Positions 26,402 to 36,298 of a stretch of DNA of 64,000 bases are shown piece after piece; within the stretch, counting starts at the first letter, position 1; the number at the start of each line of letters is the position of its first letter. A program made the position numbers and the translations under genes. The stretch covers positions 23,572 to 87,571 of the forward strand of contig CAMBDE010000001.1 of NCBI GenBank assembly GCA_945865295.1, read 5' to 3'. The DNA comes from Chitinophaga pinensis. GTDB taxonomy: Bacteria > Bacteroidota > Bacteroidia > Chitinophagales > Chitinophagaceae. The notes beneath the pieces are model-generated. The model was not told the origin of the DNA and did not search any database. It saw nothing but the letters and a program-made list of their open reading frames with translations.

Positions 26402-28077
26402 ATAAAAGTACAAAGTTGTTAGTGCGACTTTCGTTATTACTAGCTACATTATTATGGAGTCAATTACAAGCACAGCAAATTGATTTAAATAATATTGCGC
26501 TGATGGATGTAAATAGGGTATCGTCATTACTTGACACTTCATCTAGCTCAAATTCATACACAATACGAAATAGTTCTGTAGTATTTAATGCAAATGTAAA
26601 GAGTTGGAAAAAAGTATTTGTAAATCATTTTTCCGCAATGAGTCATTTGCAAGAAAATTCTAATCTTCCATTTGGTTTCAATGATGGATCGATGATTCCT
26701 TCTGTTGGGAAACAGCATTTTTATAACTTTCAAGTAGGAGTGCAGTGGGGAAATTTTACTTTACAATTTGCACCTGAAAAAGTGAATGCAGAAAATTTCG
26801 CTGTCCAAGGTTTAGGGAATGATTTTGACGGGTCTGCTAATGGAAATCCTGGAAACTTTTGGAGAAGATATTATGAAATCTCAGAAAATATAATAGAAGC
26901 CCCTAATACACATTTTAACAAAAAAAGTGATGAGAATTTCATTGGACAAACAAGTATTAAGTATCACACAAAAAATGTCAGCTTTGGTATTTCAACCGAA
27001 AACCTATGGTGGGGCCCAGGTATACATTATTCACTCGTTTTAACTAATAATGCACCTGGATTTTTGCATTACAGTATCAATACAAATAAACCAATTCATA
27101 CGTTTATAGGAAATATTGAAGTGCAGTTTATCGGCGGAAGTTTACAAAATGGGTTTTTAAAACCTTCTGAAAATAATAATCCATATGCGGCGCAATGGTA
27201 TACTCCTAAGGATCCTAATGAGCGATATATCACTGGGATGATTTTAACTATAAATCCCAAATGGACAAAAAATTTGTTTTTAGGCTTAAGTAATATGGCA
27301 TATATCTATCAAAGAGATATGAATGGCCTAGAAGATGCAACAGCTCTAAGTAATTTTTCTAAATATACTAGTTTAAAGAAAAGACCAGCTTTGGGAGCAG
27401 TTTTTTTAAGGTATGCATTACCGAAAGACCATGCAGAAGTTTTTTTTGAATATGGAAGAAATGATAGAGGAGCCACACCAATCAACATATTATATGATAG
27501 TGTAGCAACAGGTTACGTAGCTGGAGTAAGAAAGTTGTTTCCTTTATCAAGCAACTCAAAATATGGGGCTATATCATTAAATATTGAAATTGTTCAACTA
27601 AAGATGCCTCAGGCTAATTTAATTTGGGATGCTAACCTAATGTCAAAACAATCAAGCTGGTATACCAATAAGCAAGTAAGGCAAGGCTATACCAATAAGG
27701 GACAAATTCTTGGATCTTACGTAGGTCCGGGCGGAAGTGGTCAGATTATGCAGCTTGCTTGGGTAAAAGGGATGAATAAAATAGGTGCTGGTATCGAAAG
27801 AGTCAGTCACAATAAGGATTTTTATTACTATAATTATTTTAATGGACTTACCTATCCAGGCCCAAATTTTAAATATTGGTCAGATTTTATATATTCCTTC
27901 TATATGAGAGTTAAAGTTGGTAATTTTATCTTGGCTTCAGAAGTAAAGAAATCGGAATCTTATAATTATTTATGGACAAAAACAGGTAATGGAGGATTGT
28001 ATGGACCTTCAGACACAGATAGAACAAACACTCAATTTAATATTTCTTTGAGGTATCTTTTTAACAGAAAATTTTAA
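26395..28077 (+). CDS. Capsule assembly Wzi-family outer-membrane protein (2)
   Basis: This 560-residue tandem paralogue has a signal peptide (LLVRLSLLLATLLWSQLQAQ). It repeats the diagnostic blocks of its neighbour: FTLQFAPEKVNAENFA, STENLWWGPGIHYSLVLTNN, APGFLHYSINTNKP and HTFIGNIEVQFIGGSL. Gly/aromatic-rich strands continue to LRYLFNRKF. The ATG at 26395 overlaps the end of the first Wzi gene by 7 nt. Two similar barrels side by side may form a hetero-complex or attach different polymers; neither can be decided from sequence. The Wzz-like gene begins two bases after its stop. Confidence 0.85.
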   Translation: MVNKSTKLLVRLSLLLATLLWSQLQAQQIDLNNIALMDVNRVSSLLDTSSSSNSYTIRNSSVVFNANVKSWKKVFVNHFSAMSHLQENSNLPFGFNDGSMIPSVGKQHFYNFQVGVQWGNFTLQFAPEKVNAENFAVQGLGNDFDGSANGNPGNFWRRYYEISENIIEAPNTHFNKKSDENFIGQTSIKYHTKNVSFGISTENLWWGPGIHYSLVLTNNAPGFLHYSINTNKPIHTFIGNIEVQFIGGSLQNGFLKPSENNNPYAAQWYTPKDPNERYITGMILTINPKWTKNLFLGLSNMAYIYQRDMNGLEDATALSNFSKYTSLKKRPALGAVFLRYALPKDHAEVFFEYGRNDRGATPINILYDSVATGYVAGVRKLFPLSSNSKYGAISLNIEIVQLKMPQANLIWDANLMSKQSSWYTNKQVRQGYTNKGQILGSYVGPGGSGQIMQLAWVKGMNKIGAGIERVSHNKDFYYYNYFNGLTYPGPNFKYWSDFIYSFYMRVKVGNFILASEVKKSESYNYLWTKTGNGGLYGPSDTDRTNTQFNISLRYLFNRKF

Positions 28078-28079
28078 TT

Positions 28080-29132
28080 ATGGAACAAAATAATGCCTTA
28101 AAATTATCAGATGTTTTTTTATTGGTAAAAAAGTTTTTTAACTTATATAAGTCATTTAAAACAATTAATTATATTCTAATTATCTCTTTTACAACAGCCT
28201 GCTTATTATTTTACTTCATAGAAAAGCCAAAATACGAGGCAAATGCATCTTTTGTATTAATGGAGGGCTCTGGATCAAAAGGCGGTGGATTAGCTAGCCT
28301 AGGTTCTCAGTTTGGTATTGATATAGGTTCATTAGGTGGTCAATCAAATAGTATTTTTACCGGCGATAATATTTTTGATATTTTTAAAACAAGAAGAATT
28401 ATTGAAAATGTTTTATTAAGTGAATTTAATGACGAAATAAAAGGTGCTGAAAAGAAAACATTTGCAGACGCCTATTTAAAAATGTACCCCTCATTTATAA
28501 AAACTGTTATTTTAGGTAAACAATCAAATATTGGAACCTTTTATGGGTATGATAATAAACTATATGCCGATAGGACAAAAGATAGTATTTTAAGTAAGAT
28601 TTTTGAAAAAATGATAAAGAACAATCTAATTGTTCAACAGTCAAATAAAAAAGGCTCAATTATACAGGTTAAATTAACAACAAATAATGAATTATTTTCA
28701 AAGCTTTTCACAGAAAAATTAATCGAAGAGGTTAAAACATTTTATTTAAATATTAATAATACGAATACTCAGATTGTCTTATTGAACTTACAAAAAAAAG
28801 CAGATTCACTTCAAGGCCTACTTTATCAAAAATCATTACAATCAAACAGGTTACTTAATGCTAATAATGGGCTAACGACCTATTCAGCAACAGAAGAGAT
28901 TTCACAAAAAGATAAAACAGTTACTTATACACTTTATTCAGAAGTCATTAAAAATATTGAACTTACAAAAATGTCTCAGGCTCAACAAACTCCTATTTTT
29001 GAAATTGTTGAAACACCAAGACTGCCATTAGAAAATAATAAATTAGAGTTTTACGAACTGCTTTTATTTGGGTTAGTGGGCGGCTATATTTTAAGTTTAT
29101 TACATGCTATTATAAAATATATTTTCATCTAA
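28080..29132 (+). CDS. Wzz-like polysaccharide chain-length/co-polymerase protein
   Basis: This 350-residue inner-membrane protein has a helix at about 30-50 (YILIISFTTACLLFYFI), a periplasmic domain starting PKYEANASFVLMEGSGS, a Gly-rich segment (GGGLASLGSQFGIDIGSLGG) and a closing helix at about 325-347 preceded by the Pro-rich VETPRLPLENNKLEF. This is the layout of Wzz chain-length regulators, without a C-terminal kinase domain. It overlaps the next gene by one base. A second gene of the same type at 39062 is broken, so this one may be the working copy. Confidence 0.85.
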   Translation: MEQNNALKLSDVFLLVKKFFNLYKSFKTINYILIISFTTACLLFYFIEKPKYEANASFVLMEGSGSKGGGLASLGSQFGIDIGSLGGQSNSIFTGDNIFDIFKTRRIIENVLLSEFNDEIKGAEKKTFADAYLKMYPSFIKTVILGKQSNIGTFYGYDNKLYADRTKDSILSKIFEKMIKNNLIVQQSNKKGSIIQVKLTTNNELFSKLFTEKLIEEVKTFYLNINNTNTQIVLLNLQKKADSLQGLLYQKSLQSNRLLNANNGLTTYSATEEISQKDKTVTYTLYSEVIKNIELTKMSQAQQTPIFEIVETPRLPLENNKLEFYELLLFGLVGGYILSLLHAIIKYIFI

Positions 29133-29983
29133 TGCATATTTTAGCACTTAGAAGTTATGGAGATTATGTTATTTTGTTGAATTCAATAAAAAATGCTGAT
29201 TTAAAGCAAGATGTACAAATAATTGCCTCCAATCATCTGAAGCCTATACACGAAGCTCTGAATGTCAATTTTTCAACTAATTTCAATTTTATTTTTAAAG
29301 ATCTTGGCATTAAAAATGGCTTGTTGGGTTTTTTCACAAACAAACATTTTTTTAGTTTCAACACGATTCATGAAATTTTAAAACTATCAAAATCTTTAAA
29401 AAGTTTGAAAATAAATAAAGAAAAATTATTTTTAGAACATCATACAAGAAAGTTTTTACTAAGTGTTTTTTTAAGTAGAAAGCTGGATTTTTTATATAAA
29501 AGTGGAAATGTGTATGATGCACTTGGACGTTTTTTTGGATTCGAATCAATTGATAAAACATTTCAATTATCAGAAGTACATCCCAAAAACAAAGTGTTAA
29601 TTTTTCCTGATTCTCGTAAAAAGCATAAAGTAATCAACGAAGAAACAATGAGGCAATTAAGTAGCAGCTTGAATAATTTAAATGTTGAATTTAAGATTGC
29701 TAAATTTTGTCAAAAAAATAAAGAATATAGTGCTTTAAATAATCAAATCGTGTATAGAGACTTTAAAGAGTTAATTTTATTGATATCAGAATGTGATTTT
29801 GTAATTGCAAGTGATAGTGTTCCTGTACATATAGCTGAATTTCTAGAAAAACAACATATCATTTTATACAATGATAAAATTAATTATAATTGGTTAACGC
29901 CATTCGCTAAAAAGTATCATAGGTTTACTACTTTCAAAGAAACACCAATTTTTATCAACAAATATTTTAACTCAACATGTTAA
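29132..29983 (+). CDS. GT9/heptosyltransferase-like glycosyltransferase
   Basis: This 283-residue protein begins MHILALRSYGDYVILLNSI, like the 'RxGDxxL' opening of ADP-heptose:LPS heptosyltransferases. Near the C-terminus it has LISECDFVIASDSVPVHIAEF, equivalent to the GT9 'SDSGPxHLA' sugar-nucleotide site with Gly replaced by Val. It is shorter than usual (about 330 residues) and the N-domain is reduced. The donor is unknown. It overlaps the preceding Wzz gene by one base and the following GT25 gene by seven, so they are coupled. The Gly to Val change is worth noting but may be within family variation. Confidence 0.7.
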   Translation: MHILALRSYGDYVILLNSIKNADLKQDVQIIASNHLKPIHEALNVNFSTNFNFIFKDLGIKNGLLGFFTNKHFFSFNTIHEILKLSKSLKSLKINKEKLFLEHHTRKFLLSVFLSRKLDFLYKSGNVYDALGRFFGFESIDKTFQLSEVHPKNKVLIFPDSRKKHKVINEETMRQLSSSLNNLNVEFKIAKFCQKNKEYSALNNQIVYRDFKELILLISECDFVIASDSVPVHIAEFLEKQHIILYNDKINYNWLTPFAKKYHRFTTFKETPIFINKYFNSTC

Positions 29984-30681
29984 CATATTTAGTGTCATCT
30001 AAAGACGAGTTAGAGCGTTTAACGCATATAGAAGCACTTAAAATGCTTTTTCCGGATGTAATTACTATAGAAGCAATCTATCCTAACAAGACATATATTC
30101 CATTTTATAGCCAAATCAAGTCTATTTCTAAAACCAGAACAGGAGCTGCTTTATCTGACGGTGCATTAGGATGTTTATTATCCCATAGGCTAATTTGGAG
30201 ACATTTTATAAACCAACAAGACCAAGATTTCTGCTTAATATTGGAATCTGACAGCAAAATTGACAATCTGAATATAATTCAAACCCAAAAAGAAAGTATA
30301 AGTGCGCAATATGACTTATTTTTTTGGGGTGCTTTCGACAACAGAATGAAATTATTACAATCAACTAAAATGCGTTTATCCGATCAGTATCAAATTGGAA
30401 CTCCTTTAGTTCATTCTTTATATTGCACTTATGGTTACTCTGTTAATAAAGCAAGCGCTAAATTCTTATTAGAAAGTACTAAAAAGTTCAATTATCCTGT
30501 TGATTATTGGAAATTGAGATTAAAAGACAGCTCTTTAAGGGTTGGCGGTATCTTACCCAATATTATTACAACTGTAACTACATTTAAAAGTACTATCAGT
30601 TATTCGAATGAGGGTATACTTAAAATATTATTTGATAGAATGATTAACTTTAAAAACAGCATCATTTCATTTTTTAAGTGA
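29977..30681 (+). CDS. Glycosyltransferase family 25 protein
   Basis: This 234-residue cytosolic transferase shows the GT25 blocks: early GALGCLLSHRLIWRHFI (the 'GExGCxxSH' signature), then FCLILESDSKI (acidic 'LEDDxx' site, here LESDS), QYDLFFWGAF and CTYGYSVNKASAKFLLEST, the usual 'GAYxxSxxGA' end. The second acidic position of the metal motif is Ser instead of Asp, so activity may be altered. The fold is still well represented. It overlaps its neighbours by 7 and 4 nt. GT25 enzymes mostly add galactose in LPS cores. Confidence 0.82.
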   Translation: MLTYLVSSKDELERLTHIEALKMLFPDVITIEAIYPNKTYIPFYSQIKSISKTRTGAALSDGALGCLLSHRLIWRHFINQQDQDFCLILESDSKIDNLNIIQTQKESISAQYDLFFWGAFDNRMKLLQSTKMRLSDQYQIGTPLVHSLYCTYGYSVNKASAKFLLESTKKFNYPVDYWKLRLKDSSLRVGGILPNIITTVTTFKSTISYSNEGILKILFDRMINFKNSIISFFK

Positions 30682-31970
30682 ATAAAATACTACAACTATA
30701 TAAAACAATTTTTATTAGCACGCTAGCTTTATACATTTATCTTGGAAAAGGTATTGCTTATGGTTATTTTGCAGAGTTTTTATTACTTATAGGAATTCTA
30801 TTATTAATAAAACATCGGAGGTCAGTTAGCCTAATAAAAGGAAGCAGCTCTTATATTTTATACTTCCTACTTTTGATTAATATATTATATCTGGCACGGG
30901 GAATAGTGCATTTTGGTTTTATAGACACAATTAGAGATAGTTTTATTCTTAATTATATTTATTTTGTCTTTATTCTTCTTTTATTTCAAGATACTATATC
31001 AGATTTATTAAAATCAATTTTTAATATATATAAATACTATCCACTTGTGTTATTTTCCTTATACATCATTTCGTTGAATGACTTTATAGGTAACATTAGT
31101 TTTTTTGGAAATGTACATTTATTGTTTTTTAAATTTGGAGATATTGCCGTACATCTTTTTGTAGCTTTTATTTTACAATTAACTAATTTAAATCGATATA
31201 AGAAACCGTTTGATTTATTAAATTACTTATGCATCTTTATTTTATTTTCAGTAGCATCTTCCTATAGCCGAAGTGGTATGCTGTCTTTTATTACTGCTTT
31301 TTTTGTTTTTTTTTATTTTCTAAATGATAAGACTGTAAAAAATCAATTAAGAAGTTTTGTAAAGTTTGTTCCAATTATCTTCGTAATTTCTTTATTGTTT
31401 TTATCAAAATTTAAAGTAGCAGATAATTTTCAAGGAAGGACAGTAGGAGTTGAACAAGTTGCGTTAAATTTTACTAGTATTTTTTCAACATCTGAGGAAG
31501 GTGGTCTAAATGACAATAAGATTTGGAGATTAATATGGTGGGGTCAAATCATTGACTATACATTTAACGGCCCATATTTTATTGCTGGTAAAGGCTTAGG
31601 TATAAGCTTGGCAGATGATGATCAAATATTAACTACGGACCTTGAGGGTGATTTGAGATCGCCACATAATTTTAGTTTATCAGTCCTAGCAAGGTATGGG
31701 GTCTTTATATTTTTTCTTTGGTTGTATTGGAACATTATGCTGTTTAAAAGCATCAAAACTATTAATCTATCTAGGCTTCAATTGGTTATCATTTGCATAC
31801 AAATAGCTTTCTTATTCAATGCTAATTTTGATGTCTTTTTAGAGGGGCCAATGGGTGCCTTTCCATTTTGGGTATTTGTTGGAATTGATTTAATTTTTAG
31901 TTACTTTAAATTATATAATTCGTCTCTAGAATATAGTTTATTCAATAATCCATTGGAATTAAATGATTAA
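30678..31970 (+). CDS. O-antigen/polysaccharide polymerase (Wzy-like)
   Basis: This polytopic inner-membrane protein of 430 residues has about 10-12 hydrophobic segments and the large periplasmic loop after residue 250 containing DNKIWRLIWWGQIIDYTFNG and GKGLGISLA, then DLRSPHNFSLSVLARYGVFI. The order 'helices, loop with GxGxG and H-N, helices' is that of Wzy/WaaL O-antigen ligase-polymerase proteins. Its role would be linking repeat units in the periplasm. The start is GTG at 30678, overlapping the preceding stop by four bases (GTGA). The next gene begins 8 nt before its end. Confidence 0.82.
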   Translation: MNKILQLYKTIFISTLALYIYLGKGIAYGYFAEFLLLIGILLLIKHRRSVSLIKGSSSYILYFLLLINILYLARGIVHFGFIDTIRDSFILNYIYFVFILLLFQDTISDLLKSIFNIYKYYPLVLFSLYIISLNDFIGNISFFGNVHLLFFKFGDIAVHLFVAFILQLTNLNRYKKPFDLLNYLCIFILFSVASSYSRSGMLSFITAFFVFFYFLNDKTVKNQLRSFVKFVPIIFVISLLFLSKFKVADNFQGRTVGVEQVALNFTSIFSTSEEGGLNDNKIWRLIWWGQIIDYTFNGPYFIAGKGLGISLADDDQILTTDLEGDLRSPHNFSLSVLARYGVFIFFLWLYWNIMLFKSIKTINLSRLQLVIICIQIAFLFNANFDVFLEGPMGAFPFWVFVGIDLIFSYFKLYNSSLEYSLFNNPLELND

Positions 31971-33237
31971 TTTAAAAACATCAATACTAAATAATAAGAG
32001 ATATTTATTAAATGTTGGAGCAACATTTTTTTCTCAATTTGCGAATGCAATAACATTAATCATCCTAACTCCTTTGCTTACTCTTCATTTAGGGCTGAAT
32101 AACTTTGGAACATATGGTGTTGTAATTAATGTGATTGCTTTTTCTGTTATTTTAGATTTTGGATTAAATATAGGATTAGTTAGGTCTTTCATACATAAAA
32201 CAACTAGAATAAACGAACAATTGAATAGTATATTTATTTTTTTCCTTTCACTATTTATATTTTTATTTCCATTTTACATTTTTTTTTATTTTAATTATTT
32301 TCATACCAAAAGCTTCGATTTAATTAAGATTGCAGGACTAACATCAATCATAGTTGTACAAAATATTTTATCTGGTTATTTTGATGCATTAATACAAGCT
32401 CAAAATAAGATATATATTAGTAAAATAATTAGAGCATTTAAGTTGTTATTAGAATTGTCCATTATTTTTATTTTCTTAGAAAATATTAATCTAATCACTT
32501 TACTAACAATCATGTTATGTGTTAATTTACTTTATTTATGTACTTTATATTTTTACCTTAAAAAAAGTATAAATTTAACCATCAGTTTCATAGCTTTTAA
32601 ATTTAGCATTGTATTAGAACACTTTAAATATAGTTTTTGGTATTTTATTTCATCGTTAGCTACAGTTTTAGTTTTCAATACACAGGTTTTAATTTTAAAT
32701 TACTACAATGGACCTATTATAGCAGCAAAGTATTTAGTGATGGTTCGTTTTTTTGATATCATTAGGATTGCTTCAACAAATTTCACACAAGTTTTATTTC
32801 CTAAAATTATTGAGGTGGAGGTTTTAAATGACTGGTATCAATTAAAGCGTATGTTAATTAGCGTATATTCAAGAATTGCTATATTTACAGGGGTCATTTT
32901 CATCCTATTTTATGCATTCGGCTATCATTTATTTGTTTTTTGGAGTGGGCTGAATGATCCATCTTTAATGGTATTATTTCAGTTTTTTTTAATTTTTACC
33001 ATTTTAGTTATATTAGACAATGTGTCAGTTATATTCTTATCAGCTTTAAAAATGAATAAAGTACCAACACTATTGTCTATTCTTCAGGGTATCTTAGGAA
33101 TTTTTCTATCAATTTTACTTTTAAAGTTGATCGGATATGTTGGGATATTAATAGGTTTTTTAGTCTCTTTTATACTAACCAATCTGTTTTTCAATCCTTA
33201 TTATTTGATAAGATCCATAAATAAGAAATTAGAATAA
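31963..33237 (+). CDS. Polysaccharide flippase (Wzx/MATE-like)
   Basis: This 424-residue protein has about 12 membrane helices. The N-terminus NVGATFFSQFANAITLIILT followed by LTLHLGLNNFGTYGVVIN is the standard Wzx opening ('LGxxxFGxY'). The rest is hydrophobic repeats with few charged residues. It would move the undecaprenyl-linked repeat unit across the inner membrane. It overlaps the Wzy gene by 8 nt, giving the classical wzy-wzx pair. Substrate unknown. Confidence 0.87.
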   Translation: MINLKTSILNNKRYLLNVGATFFSQFANAITLIILTPLLTLHLGLNNFGTYGVVINVIAFSVILDFGLNIGLVRSFIHKTTRINEQLNSIFIFFLSLFIFLFPFYIFFYFNYFHTKSFDLIKIAGLTSIIVVQNILSGYFDALIQAQNKIYISKIIRAFKLLLELSIIFIFLENINLITLLTIMLCVNLLYLCTLYFYLKKSINLTISFIAFKFSIVLEHFKYSFWYFISSLATVLVFNTQVLILNYYNGPIIAAKYLVMVRFFDIIRIASTNFTQVLFPKIIEVEVLNDWYQLKRMLISVYSRIAIFTGVIFILFYAFGYHLFVFWSGLNDPSLMVLFQFFLIFTILVILDNVSVIFLSALKMNKVPTLLSILQGILGIFLSILLLKLIGYVGILIGFLVSFILTNLFFNPYYLIRSINKKLE

Positions 33238-33265
33238 AATATGATTTGAAGTAATTTTATTACTT

Positions 33266-34696
33266 TTGATAAAATCTTATTTTATTTTGATTCAACTAAA
33301 AAAGAAATATTTTTATTTATTAAGATTATTATTTGACTTATTGGCTATTTCAATTGCCTATTTTGTTGCAATATTACTTACGACTTATTTATTAAATTAT
33401 ACCCATTCATTCACCTCAATACAGCCTGTTTATTTTGCAAGTTTATTAATTTGGTATATATCAAGTAAAGTTTTCTATCTATATAATGATATCACACTAG
33501 TTTCATTCTCTCAAGAAATTGTAAGTTTAATCAAGGTTGCAATTTTTCATATTTTACTGGTTGTATTTTTATTATTCATCTTCAATTTACAAGATTTATT
33601 TAGAGGATTTATTATTATATATGGCTTTTTACTATTCTTAATAATCGTAATTGAAAAGTATTTATATAGAGTTATATATGCTAAAACTAGAAAGAATAAT
33701 GAGAATATAAAATCAACATTAGTTGTAGGCAATAAGAATATTGCAAATTTTTTAAATGGTTCAAACCTTTCTAATAATAATTTAAATTTAAATATTGTAG
33801 GAATTTTGAACGACGATGATGATGGTAAAAACGGGTATAAACTACTTGGCTCAATTCATTCAATAAATCAAATTTTACAAGAAATACCAGTCGATCAAGT
33901 ATTAGTTTGTTTACCAATTGATGAAGAAGAAAAAATTGATTTTATCGTTTCGGCTTGTGAAAAAGAAAATATATTGGTAAGTATATTAACATCTCCTACT
34001 AATCAGTTTGGAATATGTACTAAGCGTGTTATGAACTATGCCAATATACCAATATTATTTTTTAAAAATTATCCATTAGATGATTATGAAAATCAATTAT
34101 TCAAAAGAATTTTTGACATTATCTTCTCAATATTTGTTATCATATTTATTTTTTCATGGTTATTCCCAATTGTATTTATTTTAATTAAACTTACTTCCAA
34201 AGGACCTGTTTTTTTCAATCAATATAGATGGGGCATTAATAATGAAAGAATTAAATGCTATAAATTCAGAACTATGATTATTGGTAGTAATGAATTAGCG
34301 ACAGACGGAAGCTATATGCCAGCAAAAAAGGATGACCAAAGAATTACAGCTATTGGTAAATTTTTAAGAAAAACTAGTATTGATGAAATGCCACAGTTTC
34401 TCAATGTGCTTATAGGTAGCATGTCTGTTGTTGGACCTAGGCCACATCCCATCCCATTGAATATACAATCTAAAGAACAAATTCATAATTATCTTTTACG
34501 ACATTTAGTAAAACCTGGCATAAGTGGCTGGGCTCAAGTAAATGGCAATAGAGGAGAGGTTAAAGAACTTTCAGATATGCAAGACCGGGTTAATTTTGAT
34601 ATATGGTATATTGAAAACTGGACTTTATGGTTAGATATCCAAATCATATTTCAAACAATCATTAATTTAATTAAAGGAGACGAAAAGGCATTTTAA
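33266..34696 (+). CDS. WcaJ-type undecaprenyl-phosphate sugar phosphotransferase
   Basis: This initiating enzyme for the polymer has 476 residues from a TTG at 33266. Four N-terminal helices (about 15-135) are followed by a Rossmann-like region (STLVVGNKNIANFLNG, then LNIVGILNDDDDG). Another helix at about 285-305 precedes the bacterial sugar-transferase domain with CYKFRTMIIGSNELATDG, FLRKTSIDEMPQFLNVLIG, SVVGPRPHPIP and VKPGISGWAQVNGNRGE. These are the usual metal/phosphate motifs. No ATG occurs near the N-terminus in this frame; another TTG is at 33287, and the precise start is uncertain. It probably transfers a hexose-1-phosphate to undecaprenyl phosphate. Confidence 0.87.
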   Translation: MIKSYFILIQLKKKYFYLLRLLFDLLAISIAYFVAILLTTYLLNYTHSFTSIQPVYFASLLIWYISSKVFYLYNDITLVSFSQEIVSLIKVAIFHILLVVFLLFIFNLQDLFRGFIIIYGFLLFLIIVIEKYLYRVIYAKTRKNNENIKSTLVVGNKNIANFLNGSNLSNNNLNLNIVGILNDDDDGKNGYKLLGSIHSINQILQEIPVDQVLVCLPIDEEEKIDFIVSACEKENILVSILTSPTNQFGICTKRVMNYANIPILFFKNYPLDDYENQLFKRIFDIIFSIFVIIFIFSWLFPIVFILIKLTSKGPVFFNQYRWGINNERIKCYKFRTMIIGSNELATDGSYMPAKKDDQRITAIGKFLRKTSIDEMPQFLNVLIGSMSVVGPRPHPIPLNIQSKEQIHNYLLRHLVKPGISGWAQVNGNRGEVKELSDMQDRVNFDIWYIENWTLWLDIQIIFQTIINLIKGDEKAF

Positions 34697-34710
34697 TCCA
34701 AATATTTATT

Positions 34711-36270
34711 GTGAAAAAAATAATCATTGCTTTACTATTTCTTTCTTTATTAAATACATTAAAAGCTCAACAAGTTTACGAAAGAAATAGCTTAGAAGTA
34801 CATCAATTCCTTGCGACGATGTCTCAAAAAGGTTATGTTGAATGGAATGATTTAATTTTTCCAATCACCAAAGAAAAAATACAAAAAGCATTAGTCAAAT
34901 TACAATATTTTAAAGCATTAAATCATTTAGAGCAACATGAATTAGATTTTTACTTAAAGGAATATAATAAAGAAAGAAACAAGCTGTATTATAAAACTGA
35001 TAGTAATTTTTCTATACACTTAGATCCAATTATAACTGCTAATATTGTTAGTGGAAGTATTAAAAACTATACTGAAAGAAGTGTTGGTGTTTCTGCCTGG
35101 GGAAGTATCGGAAAAAAATTTGGGTATCAATTTTCATTCCATGACATCAATCAGAATGGTTCACAATTTGATACTGTAATTAATTCTATTTTTCAAGAAG
35201 CTAACAGAGGTATTGTTACATTGAACGATCCAAATGTAAAAAGACAAGTTAATTTTACCGACCTAAGAGCAAGTTTAATGTATGCGTTTAAAAATGGCAC
35301 TATTAGTGTTGGTCAAGATGCATTGACATGGGGTTATGGAGAAAATGGGCAATTGGTTTTATCTAATAAGGCTCCATTTTATCCATATATAAGATTAGAT
35401 TATCAACCATTTAATTGGTTTACATTTAACTATACTCATGCTTTTCTTCAATCAGAAATTATAGATTCTGCAAATATCTATCCAATTCCTAGTAGGGTAT
35501 TTCCTGCTTCAAGAGAGGTTTTTATAAAAAAATACATGGCCTCTCATAGTATAGATATAAGACTAAAGAAAGGCTTGCATTTAAGTTTTGGGGAGTCCAT
35601 CATTTACAATGATCAACTACAATTAGGTTATTTATTACCAATCATGTTTTTTAAGGGTTATGACAATATGATTAACAAAGGGATTATTCAAGCCGGATCT
35701 AATGGGCAATTTTTTGGACAGTTGAACACAAAAAATTTAATTTTAAAAAAATCTCAATTCTATGCTACACTATTTATTGATGAAATTAGATTGGCCTCTA
35801 TCCTAAATCCTGAAAAATCAAGAAACCAAGTTGGATTCAATTTTGGAGTTGTTAAACAAGATTTCTTAGTTCCTAATTTAATCGCTGGTTTTGAATACAC
35901 AAGACTCAACCCATTTTTGTACCGTAATTTCCTTCCAGCACAAAATTATACGAGTAATAGGTATGTTTTAGGGGATTGGATAGGACAAAACAGTGACAAA
36001 CTTTTGGTTTTTCTTAAATATAGCCCTTTACCAAGGTTAAAAACCTATTTAAGGTATCAAAAACTTAGAAATGGGCCAGAAGGCTCTATGAATGATCAAT
36101 ATTTTGGTAAGCCTCAAATGCGTTTTATGAACTATGTTCAAATGGAACAAAATACACTTTTTTTTAAAGCAAGTTATGAGTATAAAAACAGGCTATTGTT
36201 AAACTTTAGTTTTAATGATTATGGGCTGGCTAATAAACAATACTCCATAGGCTTAAGTTATGGTTTATAA
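34711..36270 (+). CDS. Outer-membrane barrel protein, divergent Wzi-like (3)
   Basis: This 519-residue protein has a GTG start at 34711 and a signal peptide (KKIIIALLFLSLLNTLKAQ). After an N-terminal helical segment with KEKIQKALVKLQYFKALNHL, which resembles the amino-terminal domain of Wzi-type proteins, the body is barrel strands including SVGQDALTWGYGENGQLVLS and NKAPFYPYIRLDYQPF. These echo the WGPG/SNNAPGF blocks of the two upstream Wzi proteins. It follows the WcaJ gene by 14 nt. The likely function is attachment or assembly of the polymer at the outer membrane; the family assignment is softer than for the other two. Confidence 0.75.
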   Translation: MKKIIIALLFLSLLNTLKAQQVYERNSLEVHQFLATMSQKGYVEWNDLIFPITKEKIQKALVKLQYFKALNHLEQHELDFYLKEYNKERNKLYYKTDSNFSIHLDPIITANIVSGSIKNYTERSVGVSAWGSIGKKFGYQFSFHDINQNGSQFDTVINSIFQEANRGIVTLNDPNVKRQVNFTDLRASLMYAFKNGTISVGQDALTWGYGENGQLVLSNKAPFYPYIRLDYQPFNWFTFNYTHAFLQSEIIDSANIYPIPSRVFPASREVFIKKYMASHSIDIRLKKGLHLSFGESIIYNDQLQLGYLLPIMFFKGYDNMINKGIIQAGSNGQFFGQLNTKNLILKKSQFYATLFIDEIRLASILNPEKSRNQVGFNFGVVKQDFLVPNLIAGFEYTRLNPFLYRNFLPAQNYTSNRYVLGDWIGQNSDKLLVFLKYSPLPRLKTYLRYQKLRNGPEGSMNDQYFGKPQMRFMNYVQMEQNTLFFKASYEYKNRLLLNFSFNDYGLANKQYSIGLSYGL

Positions 36271-36298
36271 AGGGATGAAAATTAACTGCTTATTTAGT

